Source of the DNA: Micropterix aruncella
Taxonomy: Eukaryota; Arthropoda; Insecta; Lepidoptera; Micropterigidae
Direction: 5' to 3'
DNA length: 64,000 bases
Assembly: GCA_944548615.1 (NCBI GenBank)
Contig: CALYMY010000063.1
Location: 124,001 to 188,000, forward strand
Positions within the stretch are counted from its first letter, which is position 1; each line of letters begins with the position of its first letter. The position numbers and the translations under genes were made by a program. Under the pieces are notes generated by a model. It was not told where the DNA came from and ran no database searches. It was given only the letters and a program-made list of their open reading frames with translations. This document shows, piece by piece, positions 1-7,583 of this stretch.

Positions 1-905
1 TGATGGCAATTACTAAGTTCCACCATGACATGGCTGCTGCACCCAGGGTTGGCTCCCGACGAGGGAACTTCTCAATGGTCAACCGTAGAGACGTGAAATT
101 TGGTATAGGCATTCCATTATGATGGCAATTACTAAGTTCCACTATGACATGGCTGCTGCACCCAGGGTTGGCTCCCGACGAGGGAACTCCTCAACGGTCA
201 ACCGTAGAGACGTGAAATTTGGTATAGGCATTCCATTATGATGGCAATTACTAAGTTCCACCATGACATGGCTGCTGCACCCAGGGTTGGCTCCCGACGA
301 GGGAACTCCTCAACGGTCAACCGTAGAGACGTGAAATTTGGTATAGGCATTCCAATATGATGGCAATTACTAAGTTCCACCATGACATGGCTGCTGCACC
401 CAGGGTTGGCTCCCGACGAGGGAACTCCTCAACGATCAACTGTAGAGACGTGAAATTTGGTATAGGCATTCCATTATGATGGCAATTACTAAGTTCCACC
501 ATGACATGGCTGCTGCACCCAGGGTTGGCTCCCGACGAGGGAACTCCTCAACGGTCAACCGTAGAGACGTGAAATTTGGTATAGGCATTCCATTATGACG
601 GCAATTTCTAAGTTCCACCATGACATCGCTGCTGCACCCAGGGTTGGCTCCCGACGAGGGAACTCCTCAACGGTCAACCGTAGAGACGTGAAATTTGGTA
701 TAGGCATTCCATTATGATGGCAATTACTAAGTTCCACCATGACATGGCTGCTGCACCCAGGGTTGGCTCCCGACGAGGGAACTCCTCAACGGTCAACCGT
801 AGAGACGTGAAATTTGGTATAGGCATTCCATTATGATGGCAATTACTAAGTTCCACCATGACATGGCTGCTGCACCCAGGGTTGGCTCCCGACGAGGGAA
901 CTCCT
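1..905 (+). repeat. A1: 119-bp monomer array, 8 monomers, 5' cut by window
   Basis: The order is C(partial)-B-C-C-E-F-C-C plus the 15-bp terminal piece. The window starts 62 bp into the first monomer. Private or shared marks are ccaatatg in the fourth monomer (A at 355), also seen in A17, A19 and A26, and caactgtag instead of caaccgtag (T at 441) in the E monomer. Confidence 0.95.
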
Positions 906-1447
906 GAACATAGAAATTGTTATGAATAAATGTCATTTTTCGAGAAAGACCGTGATAGAGTAAATCAAACGCGTTACGGTGTTTGGGCAGAACGAAGGCC
1001 TTTGAAATCTCTACGAAATGGCATTTTCGAAATTTTGACATTTTGAAATTTTTTATATAAACTTTCATTTTGAACATAGAAATTGTTATGAAAAAATCAC
1101 ATTTTTCGAAATAAATCGAGATAGAGTAAACCTACCGCGTTGCGGTCTTTGGCGAGATCGACACCCCGCTTAAGCTCTACAAAATGGCATTTTTGAAATT
1201 TTGATATTTTGAAAATTATTATATAAACTTTCATTTTGAACTTGGAAATTATTATGAAAAAATCACATTTTTCGAAATAAATCGAGATAGAGTAAACCTA
1301 ACGCGTTACGGTGTTCGGACAGAACGAAGGCCTTTGAAATCTCTACGAAATGGCATTTTCGAAATTTTGACATTTTGAATTTTTTTATATAAACTTTCAT
1401 TTTGAACATAGACATTGTTATGAAAAAATCACATTTTTCGAAATAAA
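906..1447 (+). repeat. 166-bp tandem subrepeat block (3.27 copies) of the reference linker
   Basis: Copies start at 906, 1072, 1238 and 1404, exactly 166 bp apart. The fourth stops after 44 bp. Each copy opens with gaac-t/a-t-g/a-g-a-a-a-tt and ends with tatataaactttcatttt. Copies 1 and 3 share an almost identical middle (acgcgttacggtgtt through cgaaggcctttgaaatctct). Copy 2 is diverged there (ccgcgttgcggtctttggcg), so the organisation is a dimer of two subtypes. Each copy carries TATATAAAC (1054, 1220, 1386), which is probably only A+T-rich sequence. The same block opens every linker at the same offsets except L18. Confidence 0.92.
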
Positions 1448-1460
1448 TTGGCTCCCGACG
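1448..1460 (+). repeat. 13-bp footprint of the 119-bp monomer inside the linker
   Basis: The string ttggctcccgacg is identical to the last 9 bp of one monomer plus the first 4 bp of the next. It lies exactly between the 166-bp block and the 704-bp block. With the monomer restart at 2165 (gacgaggg), it makes the 704-bp block look flanked by a gacg direct repeat. L4, L7 and L12 carry cccaacg here. Confidence 0.75.
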
Positions 1461-1463
1461 TTT

Positions 1464-1498
1464 GAGGGCTATTGCGCTAAAAGGCATCAATAGTCCTC
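1464..1498 (+). other. Stem-loop at the start of the 704-bp block
   Basis: The left arm gagggctattg (1464-1474) pairs with caatagtcctc (1488-1498). This gives 11 pairs including one G-T/G-U, with a 13-nt loop. The sequence CTAA followed by T lies 15 nt downstream (1514-1517). Hairpin plus CTRR is the general shape of a Helitron 3' end, but the stem is not G+C-rich and spacing is slightly long. The arm is mutated in L23 (C at 53709). Confidence 0.4.
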
Positions 1499-1636
1499 CC
1501 TGTTTATTATTATCTAATAGAGTTTTGCTTTGCGCATCTAACGCTTCTTTTAATTTTCAAATCTGATTAATATTAACGGAATTATAGACGATTTAATATC
1601 TGTATAGGTATATTGATTTATCGATTTAACGGTTTT

Positions 1637-1650
1637 GTTTCCATAGTAAC
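1637..1650 (+). promoter_or_regulatory. X-box-like (RFX) motif 1
   Basis: GTTTCCATAGTAAC matches the animal X-box pattern RYYNYY-N(1-3)-RRNRAC bound by RFX winged-helix factors, with both half-sites intact and a 2-bp spacer. It lies 383 bp upstream of the ATG in the same linker. The same site is at offset 731-744 of every complete linker except L18, where it is 332 bp closer to the linker start. Function is inferred from the motif only. Confidence 0.4.
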
Positions 1651-1705
1651 GAGCTCAGGCGGTGGCCCGACTCGCAATAGAATATTTATCGATTTAACGA
1701 TTTCT

Positions 1706-1719
1706 GTTTCTATGGTAAC
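1706..1719 (+). promoter_or_regulatory. X-box-like (RFX) motif 2
   Basis: GTTTCTATGGTAAC also satisfies both X-box half-sites. It is 69 bp after motif 1 because it sits at the same place in the second ~67-bp repeat. The third repeat has the decayed form gttttcaatagtagc at 1771-1785, which fails the right half-site. Two full sites in one block make a chance match less likely, but they are not independent because they arose by duplication. Confidence 0.4.
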
Positions 1720-1938
1720 TTCAGCCCTCGTCATACTTGCGAAAGTTTATTTATCGATTTTACGATTTTTGTTTTCAATAGTAGCGATCCGAGCCAAGGG
1801 AGTTTTAGTATTTTTCCCGCGGCTTCGTTTAATAAATTAAATATTATATTCTTTATTTTATCATATACACACAAGCGAGGTGTCAAAAGATAGGGCTTTA
1901 GAACGCTTTTCATTTCATTGCTTCTGCTTTTTATCTCG

Positions 1939-1953
1939 TCTTCTTCTTCTTCT
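1939..1953 (+). repeat. (TCT)5 microsatellite within pyrimidine-rich tract
   Basis: Five TCT units lie in a long pyrimidine-rich stretch (about 1919-2003) just upstream of the candidate splice acceptor. Every linker has five units except L26, which has six. That extra unit gives L26 its 3-bp length excess. Confidence 0.8.
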
Positions 1954-2003
1954 ATAATTACTTTTCAATACTATTTAATCTGTGCTTTTTCATTTTCATT
2001 TTC

Positions 2004-2005
2004 AG
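2004..2005 (+). other. Candidate 3' splice site (acceptor AG)
   Basis: The sequence ttttcattttcattttcag ends at 2005 after a long pyrimidine-rich tract with no closer AG upstream in the tract, which is a strong acceptor by general eukaryotic rules. In L4, L7, L10 and L12 the base before AG is T (ttttag), which still leaves a usable AG. No upstream exon is recognised in the linker. Confidence 0.5.
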
Positions 2006-2152
2006 TGCCTTTGATCAACGAGAAGAGACAATATGGAGACCACAGAAATAGAAGTGCCGTTTCGGAATTTCGAAGAAATACCGGAACGAGCCAGAGATAT
2101 TGCCCGCGAGGCGTTAAACGAATTAAAAGGAGTAAACAACCTACGGAAAGAG
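2006..2152 (+). pseudogene. Exon-like fragment (147 bp) between acceptor and donor, reference copy
   Basis: The segment runs from ttttcag| to aaagag|gtacgt. It has 27 bp of leader (tgcctttgatcaacgagaag...), then an ATG in strong context (A at -3, G at +4), then 40 uninterrupted codons ending in phase 0 at the donor. This is what an internal 5' exon of a gene looks like. I call it a fragment because neither an upstream exon nor a downstream acceptor with more coding sequence is present in the unit. Twenty-six further complete copies occur, with only one non-silent change among them (E7K in L20-L23). Confidence 0.45.
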
Positions 2153-2203
2153 GTACGTGACAAGGACGAGGGAACTCCTCAACGGTCAACCGTAGAGACG
2201 TGA
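2033..2203 (+). CDS. 56-codon open frame crossing from linker into monomer array, reference copy; function unknown
   Basis: The frame begins METTEIEVPFRNFEEIPERA, continues with a charged, probably helical stretch (RDIAREALNELKGVNNLRKE, residues 21-40), then VRDKDEG and nine codons of the 119-bp monomer, ending at TGA. Residues 10-45 are rich in E, R, K, L and A and could form a helix or coiled coil. There is no signal peptide, membrane segment or motif I recognise. Residue 40/41 coincides with the candidate donor, so either the message is spliced there or the frame reads through. The start context is strong. Translation is unproven. It may be the N-terminus of a host gene or transposon protein trapped in the satellite. 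Confidence 0.35.
   Translation: METTEIEVPFRNFEEIPERARDIAREALNELKGVNNLRKEVRDKDEGTPQRSTVET
2153..2158 (+). other. Candidate 5' splice site (donor GTACGT)
   Basis: AG|GTACGT matches the donor consensus AG|GTRAGT at all positions except C for A at +4. It lies 12 bp before the linker ends at 2164. Splicing here would make the monomer array intronic. The alternative is that V-R-D-K is ordinary coding sequence and the GT is coincidental. Confidence 0.45.
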
Positions 2204-3369
2204 AATTTGGTATAGGCATTCCATTATGATGGCAATTACTAAGTTCCACCATGACATGGCTGCTGCACCCAGGGTTGGCTCCCGACGAGGGAACTTCTCA
2301 ATGGTCAACCGTAGAGACGTGAAATTTGGTATAGGCATTCCATTATGATGGCAATTACTAAGTTCCACTATGACATGGCTGCTGCACCCAGGGTTGGCTC
2401 CCGACGAGGGAACTCCTCAACGGTCAACCGTAGAGACGTGAAATTTGGTATAGGCATTCCATTATGATGGCAATTACTAAGTTCCACCATGACATGGCTG
2501 CTGCACCCAGGGTTGGCTCCCGACGAGGGAACTTCTCAATGGTCAACCGTAGAGACGTGAAATTTGGTATAGGCATTCCATTATGATGGCAATTACTAAG
2601 TTCCACTATGACATGGCTGCTGCACCCAGGGTTGGCTCCCGACGAGGGAACTCCTCAACGGTCAACCGTAGAGACGTGAAATTTGGTATAGGCATTCCAT
2701 TATGATGGCAATTACTAAGTTCCACCATGACATGGCTGCTGCACCCAGGGTTGGCTCCCGACGAGGGAACTCCTCAACGGTCAACCGTAGAGACGTGAAA
2801 TTTGGTATAGGCATTCCATTATGATGGCAATTACTAAGTTCCACCATGACATGGCTGCTGCACCCAGGGTTGGCTCCCGACGAGGGAACTCCTCAACGAT
2901 CAACCGTAGAGACGTGAAATTTGGTATAGGCATTCCATTATGATGGCAATTACTAAGTTCCACCATGACATGGCTGCTGCACCCAGGGTTGGCTCCCGAC
3001 GAGGGAACTCCTCAACGGTCAACCGTAGAGACGTGAAATTTGGTATAGGCATTCCATTATGACGGCAATTTCTAAGTTCCACCATGACATCGCTGCTGCA
3101 CCCAGGGTTGGCTCCCGACGAGGGAACTCCTCAACGGTCAACCGTAGAGACGTGAAATTTGGTATAGGCATTCCATTATGATGGCAATTACTAAGTTCCA
3201 CCATGACATGGCTGCTGCACCCAGGGTTGGCTCCCGACGAGGGAACTCCTCAACGGTCAACCGTAGAGACGTGAAATTTGGTATAGGCATTCCATTATGA
3301 TGGCAATTACTAAGTTCCACCATGACATGGCTGCTGCACCCAGGGTTGGCTCCCGACGAGGGAACTCCT
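2165..3369 (+). repeat. A2: 119-bp monomer array, 10 monomers + 15 bp
   Basis: The order is C-B-C-B-C-C-E-F-C-C. Compared with the 8-monomer standard, one C-B pair (238 bp) is duplicated. A10 has the same structure, and both follow a linker with the rare C mark (L1, L9). Confidence 0.96.
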
Positions 3370-4628
3370 GAACATAGAAATTGTTATGAATAAATGTCAT
3401 TTTTCGAAAAAGACCGTGATAGAGTAAATCAAACGCGTTACGGTGTTTGGGCAGAACGAAGGCCTTTGAAATCTCTACGAAATGGCATTTTCGAAATTTT
3501 GACATTTTGAAATTTTTTATATAAACTTTCATTTTGAACATAGAAATTGTTATGAAAAAATCACATTTTTCGAAATAAATCGAGATAGAGTAAACCTACC
3601 GCGTTGCGGTCTTTGGCGAGATCGACACCCCGCTTAAGCTCTACAAAATGGCATTTTTGAAATTTTGATATTTTGAAAATTATTATATAAACTTTCATTT
3701 TGAACTTGGAAATTATTATGAAAAAATCACATTTTTCGAAATAAATCGAGATAGAGTAAACCTAACGCGTTACGGTGTTCGGACAGAACGAAGGCCTTTG
3801 AAATCTCTACGAAATGGCATTTTCGAAATTTTGACATTTTGAATTTTTTTATATAAACTTTCATTTTGAACATAGACATTGTTATGAAAAAATCACATTT
3901 TTCGAAATAAATTGGCTCCCGACGTTTGAGGGCTATTGCGCTAAAAGGCATCAATAGTCCTCCCTGTTTATTATTATCTAATAGAGTTTTGCTTTGCGCA
4001 TCTAACGCTTCTTTTAATTTTCAAATCTGATTAATATTAACGGAATTATAGACGATTTAATATCTGTATAGGTATATTGATTTATCGATTTAACGGTTTT
4101 GTTTCCATAGTAACGAGCTCAGGCGGTGGCCCGACTCGCAATAGAATATTTATCGATTTAACGATTTCTGTTTCTATGGTAACTTCAGCCCTCGTCATAC
4201 TTGCGAAAGTTTATTTATCGATTTTACGATTTTTGTTTTCAATAGTAGCGATCCGAGCCAAGGGAGTTTTAGTATTTTTCCCGCGGCTTCGTTTAATAAA
4301 TTAAATATTATATTCTTTATTTTATCATATACACACAAGCGAGGTGTCAAAAGATAGGGTTTTAGAACGCTTTTCATTTCATTGCTTCTGCTTTTTATCT
4401 CGTCTTCTTCTTCTTCTATAATTACTTTTCAATACTATTTAATCTGTGCTTTTTCATTTTCATTTTCAGTGCCTTTGATCAACGAGAAGAGACAATATGG
4501 AGACCACAGAAATAGAAGTGCCGTTTCGGAATTTCGAAGAAATACCGGAACGAGCCAGAGATATTGCCCGCGAGGCGTTAAACGAATTAAAAGGAGTAAA
4601 CAACCTACGGAAAGAGGTACGTGACAAG
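3370..4628 (+). repeat. L2: linker, 1,259 bp
   Basis: Consensus copy with no private change noticed. The exon-like segment is 4470-4616 and the open frame 4497-4667. Confidence 0.95.
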
Positions 4629-5595
4629 GACGAGGGAACTCCTCAACGGTCAACCGTAGAGACGTGAAATTTGGTATAGGCATTCCATTATGATGGCAAT
4701 TACTAAGTTCCACCATGACATGGCTGCTGCACCCAGGGTTGGCTCCCGACGAGGGAACTTCTCAATGGTCAACCGTAGAGACGTGAAATTTGGTATAGGC
4801 ATTCCATTATGATGGCAATTACTAAGTTCCACTATGACATGGCTGCTGCACCCAGGGTTGGCTCCCGACGAGGGAACTCCTCAACGGTCAACCGTAGAGA
4901 CGTGAAATTTGGTATAGGCATTCCATTATGATGGCAATTACTAAGTTCCACCATGACATCGCTGCTGCACCCAGGGTTGGCTCCCGACGAGGGAACTCCT
5001 CAACGGTCAACCGTAGAGACGTGAAATTTGGTATAGGCATTCCATTATGATGGCAATTACTAAGTTCCACCATGACATGGCTGCTGCACCCAGGGTTGGC
5101 TCCCGACGAGGGAACTCCTCAACGATCAACCGTAGAGACGTGAAATTTGGTATAGGCATTCCATTATGATGGCAATTACTAAGTTCCACCATGACATGGC
5201 TGCTGCACCCAGGGTTGGCTCCCGACGAGGGAACTCCTCAACGGTCAACCGTAGAGACGTGAAATTTGGTATAGGCATTCCATTATGACGGCAATTTCTA
5301 AGTTCCACCATGACATCGCTGCTGCACCCAGGGTTGGCTCCCGACGAGGGAACTCCTCAACGGTCAACCGTAGAGACGTGAAATTTGGTATAGGCATTCC
5401 ATTATGATGGCAATTACTAAGTTCCACCATGACATGGCTGCTGCACCCAGGGTTGGCTCCCGACGAGGGAACTCCTCAACGGTCAACCGTAGAGACGTGA
5501 AATTTGGTATAGGCATTCCATTATGATGGCAATTACTAAGTTCCACCATGACATGGCTGCTGCACCCAGGGTTGGCTCCCGACGAGGGAACTCCT
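4629..5595 (+). repeat. A3: 119-bp monomer array, 8 monomers + 15 bp
   Basis: Standard order. The third monomer carries the F-type catcgctg (C at 4960) without the other two F changes, a short patch also found in A6. Confidence 0.96.
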
Positions 5596-6854
5596 GAACA
5601 TAGAAATTGTTATGAATAAATGTCATTTTTCGAAAAAGACCGTGATAGAGTAAATCAAACGCGTTACGGTGTTTGGGCAGAACGAAGGCCTTTGAAATCT
5701 CTACGAAATGGCATTTTCGAAATTTTGACATTTTGAAATTTTTTATATAAACTTTCATTTTGAACATAGAAATTGTTATGAAAAAATCACATTTTTCGAA
5801 ATAAATCGAGATAGAGTAAACCTACCGCGTTGCGGTCTTTGGCGAGATCGACACCCCGCTTAAGCTCTACAAAATGGCATTTTTGAAATTTTGATATTTT
5901 GAAAATTATTATATAAACTTTCATTTTGAACTTGGAAATTATTATGAAAAAATCACATTTTTCGAAATAAATCGAGATAGAGTAAACCTAACGCGTTACG
6001 GTGTTCGGACAGAACGAAGGCCTTTGAAATCTCTACGAAATGGCATTTTCGAAATTTTGACATTTTGAATTTTTTTATATAAACTTTCATTTTGAACATA
6101 GACATTGTTATGAAAAAATCACATTTTTCGAAATAAATTGGCTCCCGACGTTTGAGGGCTATTGCGCTAAAAGGCATCAATAGTCCTCCCTGTTTATTAT
6201 TATCTAATAGAGTTTTGCTTTGCGCATCTAACGCTTCTTTTAATTTTCAAATCTGATTAATATTAACGGAATTATAGACGATTTAATATCTGTATAGGTA
6301 TATTGATTTATCGATTTAACGGTTTTGTTTCCATAGTAACGAGCTCAGGCGGTGGCCCGACTCGCAATAGAATATTTATCGATTTAACGATTTCTGTTTC
6401 TATGGTAACTTCAGCCCTCGTCATACTTGCGAAAGTTTATTTATCGATTTTACGATTTTTGTTTTCAATAGTAGCGATCCGAGCCAAGGGAGTTTTAGTA
6501 TTTTTCCCGCGGCTTCGTTTAATAAATTAAATATTATATTCTTTATTTTATCATATACACACAAGCGAGGTGTCAAAAGATAGGGTTTTAGAACGCTTTT
6601 CATTTCATTGCTTCTGCTTTTTATCTCGTCTTCTTCTTCTTCTATAATTACTTTTCAATACAATTTAATCTGTGCTTTTTCATTTTCATTTTCAGTGCCT
6701 TTGATCAACGAGAAGAGACAATATGGAGACCACAGAAATAGAAGTGCCGTTTCGGAATTTCGAAGAAATACCGGAACGAGCCAGAGATATTGCCCGCGAG
6801 GCGTTAAACGAATTAAAAGGAGTAAACAACCTACGGAAAGAGGTACGTGACAAG
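5596..6854 (+). repeat. L3: linker, 1,259 bp
   Basis: The mark is tacaattt (A at 6662), shared with L6 and L13. Exon-like segment 6696-6842; open frame 6723-6893. Confidence 0.95.
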
Positions 6855-7583
6855 GACGAGGGAACTCCTCAACGGTCAACCGTAGAGACGTGAAATTTGG
6901 TATAGGCATTCCATTATGATGGCAATTACTAAGTTCCACCATGACATGGCTGCTGCACCCAGGGTTGGCTCCCGACGAGGGAACTTCTCAATGGTCAACC
7001 GTAGAGACGTGAAATTTGGTATAGGCATTCCATTATGATGGCAATTACTAAGTTCCACTATGACATGGCTGCTGCACCCAGGGTTGGCTCCCGACGAGGG
7101 AACTCCTCAACGGTCAACCGTAGAGACGTGAAATTTGGTATAGGCATTCCATTATGATGGCAATTACTAAGTTCCACCATGACATGGCTGCTGCACCCAG
7201 GGTTGGCTCCCGACGAGGGAACTCCTCAACGGTCAACCGTAGAGACGTGAAATTTGGTATAGGCATTCCATTATGACGGCAATTTCTAAGTTCCACCATG
7301 ACATCGCTGCTGCACCCAGGGTTGGCTCCCGACGAGGGAACTCCTCAACGGTCAACCGTAGAGACGTGAAATTTGGTATAGGCATTCCATTATGATGGCA
7401 ATTACTAAGTTCCACCATGACATGGCTGCTGCACCCAGGGTTGGCTCCCGACGAGGGAACTCCTCAACGGTCAACCGTAGAGACGTGAAATTTGGTATAG
7501 GCATTCCATTATGATGGCAATTACTAAGTTCCACCATGACATGGCTGCTGCACCCAGGGTTGGCTCCCGACGAGGGAACTCCT
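6855..7583 (+). repeat. A4: 119-bp monomer array, 6 monomers + 15 bp
   Basis: The order is C-B-C-F-C-C. Two monomers including E are lost (238 bp), as in A13. Confidence 0.96.

Larger units (their letters stand above)
1617..1790 (+). repeat. Three degenerate ~67-bp repeats (tttatcgattta-type)
   Basis: Repeats start at 1617, 1685 and 1750. Each opens with tttatcgattt-a/t-acg, then a T-rich run, then a gttt...ata/gtarc core, then a G+C-richer tail with gagc, cagcc or gagcc. They are much more diverged from each other than the 27 linker copies are among themselves, so this triplication predates the amplification. L15 and L16 carry 4 extra bases (gtat) between the first and second repeat. Confidence 0.7.
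906..2164 (+). repeat. L1: linker, full length 1,259 bp (reference copy)
   Basis: Components are the 166-bp repeat block 906-1447, the monomer footprint 1448-1460 and the 704-bp block 1461-2164. It sits between two copies of the 15-mer gacgagggaactcct (891-905 and 2165-2179). The 56-codon frame is at 2033-2203. Marks are G at 944 (private) and C at 1896, which is shared only with L9. Confidence 0.95.
1461..2164 (+). mobile_element. 704-bp inserted block carrying an exon-like segment (possible transposon or captured gene fragment)
   Basis: This is the only part of the unit unrelated to either tandem repeat. It is bounded by gacg at 1457-1460 and gacg at 2165-2168, which looks like a 4-bp target duplication within the monomer. 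The ends (tttgagggct and tacgtgacaag) show no terminal inverted repeat, no TG...CA ends and no poly(A). It contains, in order, a stem-loop, three degenerate ~67-bp repeats with X-box-like motifs, a pyrimidine-rich tract and an exon-like open frame. I infer insertion; a 5' gene fragment joined by non-homologous repair is the main alternative. Confidence 0.45.

Noticed and set aside
198..383. Overlapping minus-strand 60-61-residue frames (MVELSNCHHNGMPIP...) repeated every 119 bp
   Set aside because: Each spans about one and a half monomers, and the frame shifts in every monomer because 119 is not a multiple of three. They overlap each other throughout and are a by-product of the repeat.
1..905. 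CRISPR-like regular repeats
   Set aside because: Repeats are 119 bp and directly adjacent with no unique spacers; the eukaryotic splice signals also argue against it.
1054..1060. TATA box in each 166-bp copy (TATATAAAC)
   Set aside because: The surroundings are strongly A+T-rich and the copies lie 650-1,000 bp before the ATG. The motif alone is not enough to call a promoter.
1072..1120. CENP-B box in the 166-bp repeat (ttcgaaataaatcgag)
   Set aside because: It has TTCG and the central A, but the required CGGG is TCGA. The pattern NTTCGNNNNANNCGGGN is not met in either repeat.
1263..1490. Minus-strand 75-residue frame in each linker, and the 94- or 121-residue relatives in the first 166-bp copy
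   Set aside because: It is made of antisense 166-bp repeat sequence with low-complexity F/K/M content, and runs through the repeat-footprint junction. No start context or family resemblance supports it.
1918..2160. Plus-strand 80-residue frame with a hydrophobic, signal-peptide-like N-terminus
   Set aside because: The hydrophobic Ser/Phe/Leu stretch is the translation of the polypyrimidine tract, and the rest overlaps the better-supported exon frame in another phase.
1461..2164. Solo LTR
   Set aside because: The 4-bp flanking duplication would fit, but the block neither starts with TG nor ends with CA and contains a splice-flanked exon-like frame.
1971..2252. Minus-strand 93-95-residue frame joining monomer and exon antisense
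   Set aside because: It is antisense to the candidate exon and crosses the monomer junction. It is open by chance and lacks any recognised feature.
2165..2283. tRNA-derived SINE or Pol III promoter in the monomer (ggttggctccc resembling a B box)
   Set aside because: The B-box match is poor and no A box lies at the expected distance upstream; no cloverleaf can be drawn.
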